DNA of 64,000 bases from Vibrio thalassae (GCF_900089835.1 NZ_OANU01000073.1:67865-131864), one strand, 5' to 3'. Positions 32,017 through 42,595 are shown, numbered from the stretch's first letter. Program-made: numbers and translations. The notes: generated by a model from the sequence alone, not told the origin.

Positions 32017-33033
32017 ATGAGCAAACCCATCGTATTGAGTGGTGTTCAGCCGTCAGGTGAACTAAGTATCGGAAACTACTTGGGTGCTCTACGTCAATGG
32101 CAACAGATGCAAGATGATTACGATTGCCAGTACTGCGTGGTTGACCTGCATGCGATTACAGTTCGTCAAGATCCGAAAGCACTGCATGAAGCGACACTAG
32201 ACGCACTCGCAATCTGCCTTGCAGTTGGTGTTGATCCGAAGAAGAGCACGTTATTTGTACAGTCACACGTACCTGAGCATGCTCAACTTGGTTGGCTTCT
32301 TAACTGTTATACCCAAATGGGTGAACTGAATCGCATGACTCAGTTTAAAGACAAATCTCAGCGTTACGCCAATGACGTTAACGTTGGTCTTTATGACTAT
32401 CCAGTGCTAATGGCTGCCGATATTCTGCTTTACGGCGCACATCAAGTACCAGTGGGTAGTGACCAGAAGCAGCACTTAGAGTTAGCGCGTGATATCGCGA
32501 CTCGTTTCAACAATATCTACAGCCCTGAAGCGCCGATTTTCACCATTCCTGAGCCTTATATCCCAACGGTGAACGCTCGTGTAATGAGCTTACAAGATGC
32601 GACTAAGAAGATGTCTAAGTCGGATGATAACCGTAAGAACGTGATTACTCTGCTTGAAGAGCCTAAGTCGATCATCAAGAAGATCAATAAAGCTCAAACC
32701 GATGCTGAGACACCACCACGCATTGCCAACGATTGGGAAAACAAAGCGGGCATCTCTAACCTAATGGGCCTTTACTCTGCAGCAACGGGTAAAACGTTTG
32801 AAGAAATTGAAGCGCAATATGCGGGTGTAGAGATGTATGGTCCGTTTAAGAAAGATGTCGGTGAAGCGCTGGTTGCTATGCTTGAGCCAATTCAAGCAGA
32901 ATACCACCGTATTCGTGCCGATCGTGCTTATATGGATGAAGTCATGCGTCAAGGCGCTGAAAAAGCCTCTGCTCGTGCTGCAGTGACGTTGGCTGAAGCC
33001 TACAAAGCAGTAGGTTTTGTGACTCGCCCATAG
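32017..33033 (+). CDS. trpS: Tryptophanyl-tRNA synthetase
   Basis: A 338-residue class I aminoacyl-tRNA synthetase. The HIGH-like motif is in [14 protein letters not shown] (about residues 12-25) and KMSKS is at residues 198-202. It has its own upstream terminator-bounded gap and ends at a strong terminator. Confidence 0.97.
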   Translation: MSKPIVLSGVQPSGELSIGNYLGALRQWQQMQDDYDCQYCVVDLHAITVRQDPKALHEATLDALAICLAVGVDPKKSTLFVQSHVPEHAQLGWLLNCYTQMGELNRMTQFKDKSQRYANDVNVGLYDYPVLMAADILLYGAHQVPVGSDQKQHLELARDIATRFNNIYSPEAPIFTIPEPYIPTVNARVMSLQDATKKMSKSDDNRKNVITLLEEPKSIIKKINKAQTDAETPPRIANDWENKAGISNLMGLYSAATGKTFEEIEAQYAGVEMYGPFKKDVGEALVAMLEPIQAEYHRIRADRAYMDEVMRQGAEKASARAAVTLAEAYKAVGFVTRP

Positions 33034-33060
33034 CACAAGCTGTACTTCAGATATTGAAAA

Positions 33061-33087
33061 GCCCTTTGGTTCGCCAAAGGGCTTTTT
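33061..33087. terminator. Terminator after trpS
   Basis: GCCCTTTGG-ttcg-CCAAAGGGC followed by T5: a 9-bp GC-rich stem with a stable TTCG loop. Confidence 0.9.
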
Positions 33088-33233
33088 CGTTGTTATCGCA
33101 TAATCTCGACTTACTAACGTTTCCTGTTGAATTTTTGGCACAGACGAAATTGTTCAAACTTCGAATGAGAGGTGTCTCTCAGTTAACTGAATATTCATTG
33201 TTCATTTGCACTCTGAATGACAACACTCGTCTC

Positions 33234-33249
33234 GAAAATAATCATTTTC
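33234..33249. promoter_or_regulatory. AT-rich inverted repeat upstream of the secreted nuclease
   Basis: GAAAAT-AATC-ATTTTC is a perfect inverted repeat 57 bp before the start codon. It loosely resembles a Fur half-site pattern, but the match is too weak to name the regulator. Confidence 0.3.
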
Positions 33250-33306
33250 ATATTCAATAAAGTGCAATAAAGGCAAGGGATAACATTGCCAGTTAATTCG
33301 AGGTGA

Positions 33307-35925
33307 ATGATGACACGCACAAATAAAAAGCAGTGGTTAGCGTTAGCGATAACGTCCGCATTAGCCGGAGGTGCCAACGCAGAGATCTTTCTTTCGCAAT
33401 ATGTGGAAGGAAGCGGTTATAACAAGGCGGTTGAGATAGCCAACTCTGGAGATTTAGATGTTCAGTTGCTGGGTTACCAACTGGCTAAATCGCCAAATGG
33501 TGACGGCAGTTGGAGCACGCTAGATCTTTCCAGCTATGTGATACCAGCTAAATCAGTACTTGTGTTCGCAAACTCTCGCGCAGACGATACCATTTTAGGT
33601 GTTGCAACGCTTTCAACCTCTGATCAAGTATTGAATTTTAATGGTGACGACCCGATTGCACTTATGGATAGCAATGGCCAAATCATCGATATGATTGGCA
33701 CGATGGGGGAGAACTTTGGGGCGGATAAAACCTTAGTACGCTATACGCCATTTCATCAGCCATCAGCGAGTTACCAACCGGACCAATGGGCGACACTGAG
33801 CAAGAATGATGTGACAGGTTTAGGTCAGTTGGATGATATAACGCCGCCGGAACCATTCCAATGTCTCGACAATGGTTCTGCACCATCCTTTACAGACATT
33901 CAAGCCATTCAGGGAGAAGGCAGCCGCTCTCCTTACATCAATGGTTACCCTTATATCACCAGTGAGCAGCATTTCGTTCAAGGTGTTGTGACAGCAGTGA
34001 GTTCGGGGATTAATCAAGGCTTCTATCTCGAAGCGCTGCAAGATGATCATAATCCGCTCACGTCTAATGGTTTGTATGTTTACACTCAGGCTAACCCAAG
34101 TCTATCGGCTGGTGATGTCGTTTGCGTTCGCGGCCAAATCCAAGAGTTCTATGGGCAAACTCAGCTTAAACTCAATGAACAAGATTGGTTTAAGCAAGGA
34201 GAACAAGCTGTCCCACAAGCGACAGCAATGGAAGTGCTTGAGTCCGATGAGAACTTTGAGCAGACATTAGAGCGTTACGAAGGCATGCTAGTGCGCCTAC
34301 CAAAAGCGCTTGATATGCGCATTAGTCGCACCTTTGGTTATGACTATGGCGCACGTCGCAACAATATGGTGTTGACGCATGAACGCGTTAATCTGCATCC
34401 AAATCAGCAGTTTGCCGCAGGGTCTGATGAAGCTAAAGCACAAAGCGAAGATAACGGCTTACGTCGATTATTTGTTGAGTCACCAACGGCAGCACCAAAC
34501 GGCAAAGTGCCGTACTACCCTGAATTTGGTCGTACCGATGTGGACCAAGATGGCAGTACGGAAGATTACATTCGTATCAACGATACCTTGTTCGATATTG
34601 AAGGGGTCATTGGGTACAGCTACGGTGATTACCGCCTGTTTGTGACGAATACTATTTCTGCTGATAACTTCGTTCGTAATACACCGCGCACTGAAGCTCC
34701 TGAGCTTGCTGAGCAGCCATGGAACAAGAAAGACCTACGTGTTGCGACCTTTAACGTTCTTAACTACTTTACCTCGCCATTCGGTGGTGATGAAAACCGC
34801 TTCGGCGGCAATCGAGGTGCTAGCAACTTTGCTGAGTTTGAAGTCCAGCAAGAGAAAATACTCAATGCGCTTATCAAGCTTGATGCCGACATTGTTGGTT
34901 TGATGGAAATAGAGAACAACGGCTTTGGTGACAATGGAGCCATTGCTCAGTTAGTCAGAGAGCTTAACGCTCGTATCGATAACAAGAAATTGCACTATGA
35001 CTTTGTTTCGCTAGACAGTAATCAAGATGGTGTCACGGATAAGCTTGATGCTGTGGGTACCGATGCTATTACGACAGGCGTTATTTACCGTCCTAAGCAA
35101 GTGAAACTTAAAAAAGTGAACGTATTGGAAATGCCTCGACAGGTGGCGCCTGAAGTGCTGAATGACGATGGCAAAGTGATTGAAGATGGTAAGAACTACC
35201 AACGTAATACCCTAGCACCAACTTTTAAAGTGAAAGGGGCGAAAGAGAAGCTGACGGTAGCAGTCAATCATTTCAAATCGAAAGGCTCTAAATGTTGGGA
35301 AGATGCAGCTCCTGTTGCTGAAGGTGGTCAAGCAGGCAAAGATACTGATCAGCAAGGGTCATGTGAAAACTTCCGTGTTGCAGCAGCCGTTGCGTTAGGT
35401 GATGCGTTGGAAGCGATTAAAGGACATAAAATTGTCTTGGGCGATTTCAATGCATATGGAAAAGAAGATCCACTGCTGATTCTGACTGACTACAGTCAAG
35501 AGAAGTATGGCAAAACCATTCGTGCTGCTCGCAATACCTTTATTGGTGAGCAAGAACAATTTGGAGATGATGGCGCGGTCATTGACCACAGCTATGGTTA
35601 TGTCAACGTACTGGGAGAGATGCACCCACAAGGTTGGAGTTATTCATACAATGATGAAGTTGGTGCGCTTGACCATATCCTGATTAGCTCAAGCTTGTCG
35701 AAACATGTCGTTGATGCCACTGAGTGGCATATCAATGCGGCGGAGTCGACGTTATTTGATTATAACGATGAGTACAAAGGAGACTTTCCTAAGTATCAAG
35801 ACCATTACCGCTCTTCTGACCATGATCCTGCGGTGATTGATCTGAATATGCGTGGTGGTTCGGTTGGCTTAGTGGGTTTGTCAGCCATGTTGCTGTTAGG
35901 TCTACGTCGACGTAAACAAGGGTAA
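33307..35925 (+). CDS. xds: Extracellular nuclease with GlyGly-CTERM sorting tail (Xds/ExeM type)
   Basis: An 872-residue secreted DNase. A signal peptide (about residues 1-25, cleavage after GGANA) is followed by a lamin-tail domain (about 25-150), an OB-like middle and an endonuclease/exonuclease/phosphatase domain from about residue 474. Catalytic motifs are DIVGLMEIENN, AVNHFKSKG, LGDFNAYGKEDPL, GALDHILIS and RSSDHDPAV. The tail, from about residue 850, is Gly-Gly, a hydrophobic helix (SVGLVGLSAMLLLGL) and RRRK: a GlyGly-CTERM signal processed by rhombosortase. The V. cholerae homologue Xds degrades extracellular DNA. A terminator follows. Confidence 0.9.
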   Translation: MMTRTNKKQWLALAITSALAGGANAEIFLSQYVEGSGYNKAVEIANSGDLDVQLLGYQLAKSPNGDGSWSTLDLSSYVIPAKSVLVFANSRADDTILGVATLSTSDQVLNFNGDDPIALMDSNGQIIDMIGTMGENFGADKTLVRYTPFHQPSASYQPDQWATLSKNDVTGLGQLDDITPPEPFQCLDNGSAPSFTDIQAIQGEGSRSPYINGYPYITSEQHFVQGVVTAVSSGINQGFYLEALQDDHNPLTSNGLYVYTQANPSLSAGDVVCVRGQIQEFYGQTQLKLNEQDWFKQGEQAVPQATAMEVLESDENFEQTLERYEGMLVRLPKALDMRISRTFGYDYGARRNNMVLTHERVNLHPNQQFAAGSDEAKAQSEDNGLRRLFVESPTAAPNGKVPYYPEFGRTDVDQDGSTEDYIRINDTLFDIEGVIGYSYGDYRLFVTNTISADNFVRNTPRTEAPELAEQPWNKKDLRVATFNVLNYFTSPFGGDENRFGGNRGASNFAEFEVQQEKILNALIKLDADIVGLMEIENNGFGDNGAIAQLVRELNARIDNKKLHYDFVSLDSNQDGVTDKLDAVGTDAITTGVIYRPKQVKLKKVNVLEMPRQVAPEVLNDDGKVIEDGKNYQRNTLAPTFKVKGAKEKLTVAVNHFKSKGSKCWEDAAPVAEGGQAGKDTDQQGSCENFRVAAAVALGDALEAIKGHKIVLGDFNAYGKEDPLLILTDYSQEKYGKTIRAARNTFIGEQEQFGDDGAVIDHSYGYVNVLGEMHPQGWSYSYNDEVGALDHILISSSLSKHVVDATEWHINAAESTLFDYNDEYKGDFPKYQDHYRSSDHDPAVIDLNMRGGSVGLVGLSAMLLLGLRRRKQG

Positions 35926-35934
35926 TTGTTCTCT

Positions 35935-35968
35935 GCAGCAAGGTGTTTACAGCCTTGCTGCTTTTTTT
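35935..35968 (+). terminator. Terminator after the nuclease gene
   Basis: GCAGCAAGG-tgtttaca-GCCTTGCTGC followed by T7, 10 bp after the stop. Confidence 0.88.
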
Positions 35969-36051
35969 CTCCCCATTTTTACTTGCCTTTCTGTCATCTT
36001 GTTGCAAAATACCGCCTTATTTTTCGCAAACTCAATACCACAGCGAGCGCT

Positions 36052-36633
36052 ATGCTACTCATCATTGATAACTACGACTCCTTTACTTTTAACTTGTTTC
36101 AGTATTTTTCTGAACTGGGCGTTGAAGTAAAAGTGGTGCGCAATGATGAAATTGATATTGCCGGTATTGAAGCGTTAAATCCCTCTCATTTAGTTATCTC
36201 TCCAGGACCTTGTACACCTAATGAGGCTGGAATCTCCTTAGAGGTGATCAAACACTTTGCTGGTAAATTACCACTACTCGGCGTCTGTTTAGGGCATCAA
36301 GCGATCGCTCAGGTCTTTGGTGGCAAGGTGATTCGTGCCCGTGAAGTGATGCATGGAAAAACGTCACCGATTCGTCATAACAACAAAAGTGTGTTTGCTG
36401 GTCTTAATAACCCGCTAACCGTTACTCGTTATCACTCGCTAATTGTCGAAAAAGAGTCGCTTCCAGAGTGCTTTGAAGTTACCGCTTGGACTGAGTTAGC
36501 AAATGGTGATTTCGATGAAATTATGGGTTATCAGCACACGTCACTTTGCCTGCATGCGGTTCAATTCCACCCTGAATCTATCAAGACCGAACAAGGTCAC
36601 GAACTTCTCAACAATTTCCTGTCTCAAAAATAG
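36052..36633 (+). CDS. pabA: Aminodeoxychorismate/anthranilate synthase glutamine amidotransferase
   Basis: A 193-residue class I amidotransferase supplying ammonia for p-aminobenzoate (folate) synthesis. The nucleophile is C79 in GVCLGHQAI, completed by H173 and E175 in FHPESIK. The start [14 protein letters not shown] at 36052 is family-typical; the open frame back to 35926 runs through the nuclease terminator and is rejected. The assignment to PabA over TrpG rests on its position next to argD, as in E. coli. Confidence 0.93.
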   Translation: MLLIIDNYDSFTFNLFQYFSELGVEVKVVRNDEIDIAGIEALNPSHLVISPGPCTPNEAGISLEVIKHFAGKLPLLGVCLGHQAIAQVFGGKVIRAREVMHGKTSPIRHNNKSVFAGLNNPLTVTRYHSLIVEKESLPECFEVTAWTELANGDFDEIMGYQHTSLCLHAVQFHPESIKTEQGHELLNNFLSQK

Positions 36634-37021
36634 TCGATCTTGATCACTGTTTTCTGTTTTCTTATCTATCATAAGTTTTTCTTATTAAATTGAAAGTTTA
36701 TTCGTTTTTACTGATGTTGGTGCTAGCAACACCTTATTTGCTGACTTTCTTAGTCAATAGTAGAAAAATAACTTCATTATAATTCATTTTTGATGCATAA
36801 ATACTCATGCAAAAGTGTTGGGTTTTGCTCCTAGTATGCTTAAAAAGTATTTTTCACTATTGCTATGGTTAAATAAATGTAAATACAATGCTGCATCTGT
36901 GGAAAAGCGATAGAAAATCTTTTCTCCCTAACTGTGTTTAAAGGATCACTCTTGATCCATAAGCTAAAATGGAAAAGTGAAGCGCCTTTCTCCCACATGC
37001 TGTAATGAGAAGGAATGTGTT
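36634..37021 (+). other. AT-rich promoter region of argD
   Basis: This 388-bp region has no gene. It is rich in A and T, holds the paired ArgR boxes at 36771-36809, and probably contains the argD promoter. No terminator for pabA is obvious. Confidence 0.6.
36771..36809 (+). promoter_or_regulatory. Tandem ArgR boxes upstream of argD
   Basis: Cores TTCATTATAATTCA (36773-36786) and TGCATAAATACTCA (36794-36807) each match TGMATWWNNATKCA at 13 of 14 positions and start exactly 21 bp apart. This is the best ArgR box pair in the window, about 210 bp before the argD start. Confidence 0.72.
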
Positions 37022-38239
37022 ATGACAACGGAAAAAGCGGTTACTCGTGAGTGGTTTGATGAGGTAATGGTACCTTGCTACAACCCGATGGAAATGATCC
37101 CGGTAAAAGGCGAGGGTGCTCGAGTTTGGGACCAGCAAGGGAATGAATATATCGATTTCGCTGGCGGTATTGCTGTGAGTTGTTTAGGCCATTGCCATCC
37201 GGCGATGGTAAATGCAGTCACTGAGCAAGCGAATAAGATATGGCACCTAAGTAATGTCATGACCAATGAGCCTGCGCTGCGTTTGGCTAAAAAACTGACT
37301 GAAGTGAGCTTTGCTGAGCGAGTTTTCTTCGCCAATTCAGGAGCAGAAGCCAATGAAGCCGCGTTGAAACTTGCACGTCGCTGGGCTGCAGATGTTCATG
37401 GCACAGAAAAGTCTGAAATCATCGCCTTTAACCAAGGTTTCCATGGTCGTACTTTCTTTACAGTCACTGTTGGTGGACAAGCGGCCTATTCCGACGGCTT
37501 TGGCCCAAAACCAGGTGACGTATCACATATTCCTTATAACGACATCGCGGCGCTTGAGGCACAGATGTCAGAAAAAACCTGTGCAGTGATGATGGAACCG
37601 CTGCAAGGTGAGGGCGGTATTGTTTCTCCTCAGCCTGAGTTTGTTCAAGCCGTTAGAGAATTATGTGACAAATACAATGCCCTACTTATTTTTGATGAAG
37701 TGCAAACTGGTAATGGTCGTACTGGTCACTTTTATGCCTATCAAGGTTTGGGTGTGACGCCGGATATTTTGAGCACAGCCAAGTCTCTTGGTGGCGGCTT
37801 CCCGATTGGTGCCATGCTAACGACTGAAAAACTTGCTGCTCACATGAAAGTAGGGACGCACGGTTCGACTTATGGAGGCAACCCGCTCGCATGTGCGGTA
37901 GCAGAAGCGGTTGTGGATGTGGTGTCGAGCCCTGATGTTCTGGCTGGTGTCGAAGAGCGTGAAGCATGGTTCCGTGAAGGACTACAGAAAATAAACGATA
38001 AATACGGTATTTTCAGTGAAATTCGCGGAAAAGGCCTACTTCTTGGTGCCGCTTTGAATGAAGAATGGCAAGGCCGTGCTCGCGATGTTCTAGTTGCAGC
38101 AGGTCAGCAAGGGTTAATGGTATTGGTTGCCGGGGCCAATGTGGTTCGTTTTACGCCATCACTCGTCATTACCAAGCAAGAAGTGGAACAAGGACTAGCT
38201 AAACTCGATAAAGCGATCAGCACGTTAGTAGCGGCGTAA
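37022..38239 (+). CDS. argD: Acetylornithine/succinylornithine aminotransferase
   Basis: A 405-residue class III PLP aminotransferase. The PLP lysine is K254 in [15 protein letters not shown], and [17 protein letters not shown] binds the cofactor phosphate. It makes acetylornithine in arginine synthesis, and the same family (AstC) transaminates succinylornithine in catabolism. Here ArgR boxes precede it and astA-astD follow, so a dual role is likely. ATG 37022 follows GAAGGAATG; the upstream open frame (from 36977) is not family sequence. Confidence 0.93.
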   Translation: MTTEKAVTREWFDEVMVPCYNPMEMIPVKGEGARVWDQQGNEYIDFAGGIAVSCLGHCHPAMVNAVTEQANKIWHLSNVMTNEPALRLAKKLTEVSFAERVFFANSGAEANEAALKLARRWAADVHGTEKSEIIAFNQGFHGRTFFTVTVGGQAAYSDGFGPKPGDVSHIPYNDIAALEAQMSEKTCAVMMEPLQGEGGIVSPQPEFVQAVRELCDKYNALLIFDEVQTGNGRTGHFYAYQGLGVTPDILSTAKSLGGGFPIGAMLTTEKLAAHMKVGTHGSTYGGNPLACAVAEAVVDVVSSPDVLAGVEEREAWFREGLQKINDKYGIFSEIRGKGLLLGAALNEEWQGRARDVLVAAGQQGLMVLVAGANVVRFTPSLVITKQEVEQGLAKLDKAISTLVAA

Positions 38240-38258
38240 GTTTAGTTAGTAAATAGAT

Positions 38259-38291
38259 ACTCTCTCGGATGTTTGGATGTGCCGAGAGAGT
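38259..38291 (+). other. Intercistronic stem-loop argD-astA
   Basis: ACTCTCTCGG and CCGAGAGAGT form a perfect 10-bp stem around a 13-base loop, ending 21 bp before the astA ATG. Only TTT follows, so it may attenuate or protect the mRNA rather than terminate fully. Confidence 0.6.
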
Positions 38292-38312
38292 TTGCGTCAG
38301 GAGGGATTATTG

Positions 38313-39332
38313 ATGCTTGTTGTTCGTCCTATCTCTATGTCTGATTACGATGCGCTGCATACTTGCGCGGTAGAATCAGGACACGGTTTTACTTCTCTTC
38401 CGGTGAATGAAGAGCTTCTCACTAACCGAATTACCCATTCTGAATACAGTTTTGCCAAGCAAGACGTGACCTCGCCGACCGATGAAGGTTATTTGATGGT
38501 TGGCGTCGATACCGACACTGGCGAAGTGGCGGGTACCACAGGTATAGAAGGTGCGATTGGCTGGGATGTCCCTTTCTATTCTTATCACATCAGTACCGTC
38601 GTGCACTCGTCGCCAAAACTTAACGTCAATAATGTCGTTAAGCTTTTGACCTTCGGTAATAACTACACTGGGTGCAGTGAAATTTGTACCTTGTTCTTAC
38701 GCCCTGAATTTCGTCGTGGATTGAATGGTCGTTTGATGTCTAAATGCCGTTTCTTAATGATGGCAGAGCATCCAGAACGTTTCTCTAAAACGATTTTTGC
38801 TGAAATGCGCGGTGTGTCCGATGCGGAAGGCAATTCTCCATTTTGGAAATGGTTACAAGAGCATTTCTTCTCTATTGATTTCACGTTGGCGGATTATCTG
38901 ACCGGTATCGGTAAAAAAGGCTTTATCGCAGACTTAATGCCTAAACTCCCAATCTATATCAACTTACTCAGCAAAGAAGCACAAGAGGTGATTGGGCAGG
39001 TGCATGAGAATACCCGTCCAGCCTTGAAACTACTTGAAAACGAAGGCTTCACCTGTCGTAATTATGTCGACATTTTTGATGCTGGCCCAACAGTTGAATG
39101 TGACCTTCGCAATATTCAAGCGGTTCGCGACTCTTTCCGAGCTCAGGTAGCGATTGCAGAGCATTCAAGCTCTCAAGATTATTTGGTCGCCAATACCTCG
39201 TTTGAGAACTTTCGAGCGGTGGCGGCTAAAGCGGCTTATGACCCAGCAAGCGGTAAGGTATTACTCACGGTGGAAGCTGCACAAGCACTGAATGTCGCTG
39301 AAGGCGATATGGTGCGTATGCTGGCTCAATAA
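38313..39332 (+). CDS. astA: Arginine N-succinyltransferase
   Basis: A 339-residue acyltransferase (GNAT-like fold) that starts the ammonia-producing arginine succinyltransferase pathway by succinylating arginine. It begins MLVVRPISMSDYDAL and includes SEICTLFLRPEFRRG and the FAEMRGVSDAEGNSPFW stretch typical of AstA. AGGAGGG lies 8 bp before the ATG. It follows argD/astC and precedes astD; astB and astE are not in this window. Confidence 0.95.
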   Translation: MLVVRPISMSDYDALHTCAVESGHGFTSLPVNEELLTNRITHSEYSFAKQDVTSPTDEGYLMVGVDTDTGEVAGTTGIEGAIGWDVPFYSYHISTVVHSSPKLNVNNVVKLLTFGNNYTGCSEICTLFLRPEFRRGLNGRLMSKCRFLMMAEHPERFSKTIFAEMRGVSDAEGNSPFWKWLQEHFFSIDFTLADYLTGIGKKGFIADLMPKLPIYINLLSKEAQEVIGQVHENTRPALKLLENEGFTCRNYVDIFDAGPTVECDLRNIQAVRDSFRAQVAIAEHSSSQDYLVANTSFENFRAVAAKAAYDPASGKVLLTVEAAQALNVAEGDMVRMLAQ

Positions 39333-39427
39333 CAGTCAAATAATAAGATGGTGGTCGATTAGCACTACTGTTTAGAGAAGCGGAAACACCGCTTGCTCTT
39401 TGCTCACATAATTTAAGGAACTTCACT

Positions 39428-40885
39428 ATGACTCAATGGATCGCAGGGAACTGGGTTGCAGGCCAAGGTGACGCTTTTCAGTCACTGTCCCCTTACAACA
39501 ACCAAACTATTTGGGAAGGTCAATCAGCGACTGCTCAGCAAGTTGAAAGCGCAGTTGTTGCTGCTCGTCAGGCATTTATCGAGTGGAAGAAGCGTCCATT
39601 TGAAGAGCGTGAAGCCATTGTTTTGGCTTTCGCAGAGAAAGTGAAACAGCGTAGTGAAGAGATTGCCATCGCCATCGCCAAAGAAACGGGTAAACCGCTA
39701 TGGGAGACGCGCACTGAAGCGGGAGCGATGGCTGGTAAAATCGCCATTTCCATTCGTGCTTATCATCAGCGTACCGGCGAGACCCAACGCGAAGCAGCGG
39801 GCAACCAAATCGTCCTCCGTCACAGGCCTCTTGGTGTCATGGCTGTCTTTGGGCCGTATAACTTCCCTGGTCACCTACCTAACGGTCATATTGTGCCTGC
39901 GTTACTGGCTGGGAACACCGTGGTCTTTAAACCATCTGAGCAGACGCCACTTGTCGGTGAGTTAGCCATGAAGCTTTGGGAAGAGGTAGGTCTTCCATCT
40001 GGTGTCATTAACCTTGTTCAAGGCGGCAAGGAGACGGGCATTGCGCTTGCTGATTCTAAAGGTATCGATGGCGTATTGTTCACAGGTAGCGCCAATACGG
40101 GACACATTCTGCATAGGCAATTTGCGGGGCAACCGGGCAAGATGTTAGCGCTAGAAATGGGCGGCAATAACCCGCTGGTGATCAGTGAAGACTTTGGGGA
40201 TATTGATGCTGCGGTTTATACCATTTTGCAATCGGCATACATCAGTGCTGGACAACGCTGTACCTGTGCAAGACGCCTTTATGTGCCATTTGGGCAAAAA
40301 GGTGATCAACTGGTTGAACGCTTAGTTTCTGCAATTGGTAAGATCCGTATCGATGAGCCTTTCGCCGAGCCAGCTCCGTTTATGGGGCCACAAATTTCTG
40401 ATCAAGCGGCTGACCATATTATTGCTGCACAAGCCGAATTGGTGAAGCTAGGTGGTAAGAGTTTAGTGGAAGCGAAGCGTCTACAAGCTGCCTTTGTTAC
40501 GCCTGCGTTGATTGACGCAACGGATATCGAGCAGCTTCCAGATGAAGAGTATTTTGGTCCCTTGTTACAGCTAGTTCGCTACGAAACGCTACCGCAAGCA
40601 GTAGAACTCGCCAACGATACTCGTTTTGGTTTGTCGGCAGGTTTGATTTCGCAAAGCGATGAAGAGTGGCAGTACTTCGTTGACCATATTCGTGCAGGTA
40701 TCGTAAACCGTAACCGTCAGCTTACTGGAGCGAGTGGTGATGCGCCATTCGGAGGACCTGGTGCATCAGGTAACCTAAGACCCAGTGCTTTCTATGCGGC
40801 CGATTACTGTGCATACCCTATGGCGTCCATGGAAGGAGACAATACCGAGCTTCCTGCAACGCTAAGCCCTGGTATTGAACTCTAA
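39428..40885 (+). CDS. astD: N-succinylglutamate 5-semialdehyde dehydrogenase
   Basis: A 485-residue aldehyde dehydrogenase for the fourth AST step. The substrate/NAD loop [12 protein letters not shown], the general-base glutamate in [12 protein letters not shown] and the nucleophile C278 in [11 protein letters not shown] are all present. A small hairpin (AAGCGG-aaaca-CCGCTT, about 39379-39394) lies in the 95-bp gap after astA. The next gene starts 12 bp downstream. Confidence 0.95.
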   Translation: MTQWIAGNWVAGQGDAFQSLSPYNNQTIWEGQSATAQQVESAVVAARQAFIEWKKRPFEEREAIVLAFAEKVKQRSEEIAIAIAKETGKPLWETRTEAGAMAGKIAISIRAYHQRTGETQREAAGNQIVLRHRPLGVMAVFGPYNFPGHLPNGHIVPALLAGNTVVFKPSEQTPLVGELAMKLWEEVGLPSGVINLVQGGKETGIALADSKGIDGVLFTGSANTGHILHRQFAGQPGKMLALEMGGNNPLVISEDFGDIDAAVYTILQSAYISAGQRCTCARRLYVPFGQKGDQLVERLVSAIGKIRIDEPFAEPAPFMGPQISDQAADHIIAAQAELVKLGGKSLVEAKRLQAAFVTPALIDATDIEQLPDEEYFGPLLQLVRYETLPQAVELANDTRFGLSAGLISQSDEEWQYFVDHIRAGIVNRNRQLTGASGDAPFGGPGASGNLRPSAFYAADYCAYPMASMEGDNTELPATLSPGIEL

Positions 40886-40897
40886 GGAACTTCTGTT

Positions 40898-41689
40898 ATG
40901 ACTGTAGACGCTCTATTTAACCATTTGTGGCAAGACTATATTCGCCGTCTTTGCCCTTCTGCTGATAAAGTCCATGCTCTACTCAAAGAGGATGATGCGC
41001 TGATCAATGACCATATCGCGCTGCGTACTTTTAACGTCGGCCCTCTGGGTATCGATTCGTTGGCAAAGCACTTTATCGCCCTTGGCTACAAAGTCTCTGG
41101 TGATTATGTGTTTGAGGCTAAGAAGCTTTCCGCGATTCATTTAGAGCATAGTAATGCTCTATTACCAAAAGTGTTTATTAGTGAGCTTAGAGTCGAACTG
41201 TGTTCGCAGCAGCTGCAAGATATTGTCGCTAAGCTGGTGGCTCAAGTTGAAGCGGCGAAGTTGGATAGCGCAGACTTCCTTTATGGTGGGCGTCTATGGG
41301 ACTTGAGTTACGCTGATTTTCAGACACTAGCTAAAGAGAGCGAGTATGCCTCTTGGTTAGCTGCCCACGGTTATGGCGCTAACCACTTTACGGTGAGCGT
41401 AAATCAGCTGGATCGTTTTCAGGAAGTTGTAGAAGTAAACCAACATCTTCGTGAGGCCGGTTTTGCTATCAATGAATCTGGCGGTGAAGTGAAAGGCTCT
41501 CCAGAGGTGTTACTTGAGCAATCTTCAACAATGGCGGATAAAGTGCCAGTGATGTTCACTGATGGAGAACAGATTATTCCTGGCGGTTTCTATGAGTTTG
41601 CTCAGCGATATCAAATGGCGGATGGCAGTTACTATCAAGGCTTCGTCGCGGCATCTGCGGATAAGATTTTTGAGAGTACGCACCAATAA
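40898..41689 (+). CDS. DUF1338 protein, 2-oxoadipate dioxygenase/decarboxylase-like
   Basis: A 263-residue DUF1338 protein. The family fold is vicinal-oxygen-chelate-like with a metal site; here likely ligands are H in INDHIALRTFN (about residue 39), H in HLEHSNALLPKVFISEL and E in PGGFYEFAQRY near the C terminus. A characterised relative, HglS, decarboxylates and hydroxylates 2-oxoadipate in lysine catabolism. Its substrate here is unknown. It follows astD by 12 bp, so co-transcription with the AST genes is likely. Confidence 0.8.
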   Translation: MTVDALFNHLWQDYIRRLCPSADKVHALLKEDDALINDHIALRTFNVGPLGIDSLAKHFIALGYKVSGDYVFEAKKLSAIHLEHSNALLPKVFISELRVELCSQQLQDIVAKLVAQVEAAKLDSADFLYGGRLWDLSYADFQTLAKESEYASWLAAHGYGANHFTVSVNQLDRFQEVVEVNQHLREAGFAINESGGEVKGSPEVLLEQSSTMADKVPVMFTDGEQIIPGGFYEFAQRYQMADGSYYQGFVAASADKIFESTHQ

Positions 41690-41717
41690 TAAAAAAGCCA
41701 CCTTGCGGTGGCTTTTT
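41690..41717. terminator. Bidirectional terminator between DUF1338 gene and crp
   Basis: AAAAAAGCCACC-ttgc-GGTGGCTTTTT lies between convergent genes, with A-run and T-run on either side. Confidence 0.9.
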
Positions 41718-41752
41718 AGCTATTAGCTTTGCAAAAGTAACGTCGCTAGAAA

Positions 41753-42385
41753 TTAACGCGTACCGTAAACAACAATCGTCTTACCGTGAGCAGAGATGAG
41801 GTTCTGCTCTTCTAGCATCTTAAGAATGCGCCCCACTGTCTCACGCGAACAGCCAACGATCTGGCCGATCTCTTGACGAGTGATCTTGATTTGCATGCCA
41901 TCTGGGTGAGTCATTGCGTCTGGTTGCTTCGCTAGGTTTAGTAGCGTTTGAGCAATGCGGCCTGTTACGTCTAGGAACGCTAAGTCACCTACTTTTTGGC
42001 TGGTCACTTGCAGACGGCTGGCCATTTGAGCAGATAAACGCATTAAAATATCAGGGTTAACTTGAATCAGCTGACGGAATTTCTTGAATGAGATTTCCGC
42101 TACTTCACAAGGAGATTTTGCACGTACCCATGCTGTACGTTCTTGATCTTCTTCGAACAAGCCAAGTTCACCGATGAAGTCACCTTGGTTAAGGTAAGAC
42201 AAGATCATCTCTTTGCCTTCTTCATCTTTGATCAGTACCGCTACAGAACCTTTTACGATGTAGTAAAGAGTTTCCGCTTTTTCACCCGCATGAATTAGCG
42301 TGCTCTTAGAAGGATACTTGTGAATGTGGCAGTGTGACAGGAACCACTCTAACGTTGGGTCGGTTTGAGGTTTACCTAGAACCAT
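41753..42385 (-). CDS. crp: cAMP receptor protein
   Basis: A 210-residue global regulator, identical in length to E. coli CRP. The cAMP-binding roll includes [17 protein letters not shown] (residues 72-88), and the helix-turn-helix is [20 protein letters not shown] near residues 167-186. The start at 42385 ([18 protein letters not shown]) matches the family; the frame extends 18 codons upstream but lacks family similarity. Confidence 0.98.
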   Translation of the reverse strand: MVLGKPQTDPTLEWFLSHCHIHKYPSKSTLIHAGEKAETLYYIVKGSVAVLIKDEEGKEMILSYLNQGDFIGELGLFEEDQERTAWVRAKSPCEVAEISFKKFRQLIQVNPDILMRLSAQMASRLQVTSQKVGDLAFLDVTGRIAQTLLNLAKQPDAMTHPDGMQIKITRQEIGQIVGCSRETVGRILKMLEEQNLISAHGKTIVVYGTR

Positions 42386-42579
42386 ATATCTTACTTCCTC
42401 TGCAGGGGATGCTTGCTGCTTTCCATATTTTGTTAGCAAGCCCGTTGGCTAAGACTTACTAGCATAAAAGCACTTTGAAGATGGCGCAAGCCATCCTCTA
42501 TTACATTTAAATAGTATCCTTTTTTGCATCAATTTTCTTGATTTTAATCGTGTCATCAGTCCATTTTGATAGGGAAAGT

Positions 42580-42595
42580 TGTGCACAAGATCACG
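42580..42595 (-). promoter_or_regulatory. Candidate CRP site upstream of crp
   Basis: TGTGC-acaaga-TCACG matches TGTGA-N6-TCACA at 8 of 10 positions, about 195 bp before the crp start. Autoregulation of crp is established in E. coli; the site here is predicted only from sequence. Confidence 0.45.

Noticed and set aside
35926..36051. N-terminal extension of pabA
   Set aside because: It translates the nuclease terminator; the family start is at 36052.
38376..38606. Frame opposite astA
   Set aside because: Shadow frame inside a well-conserved gene.
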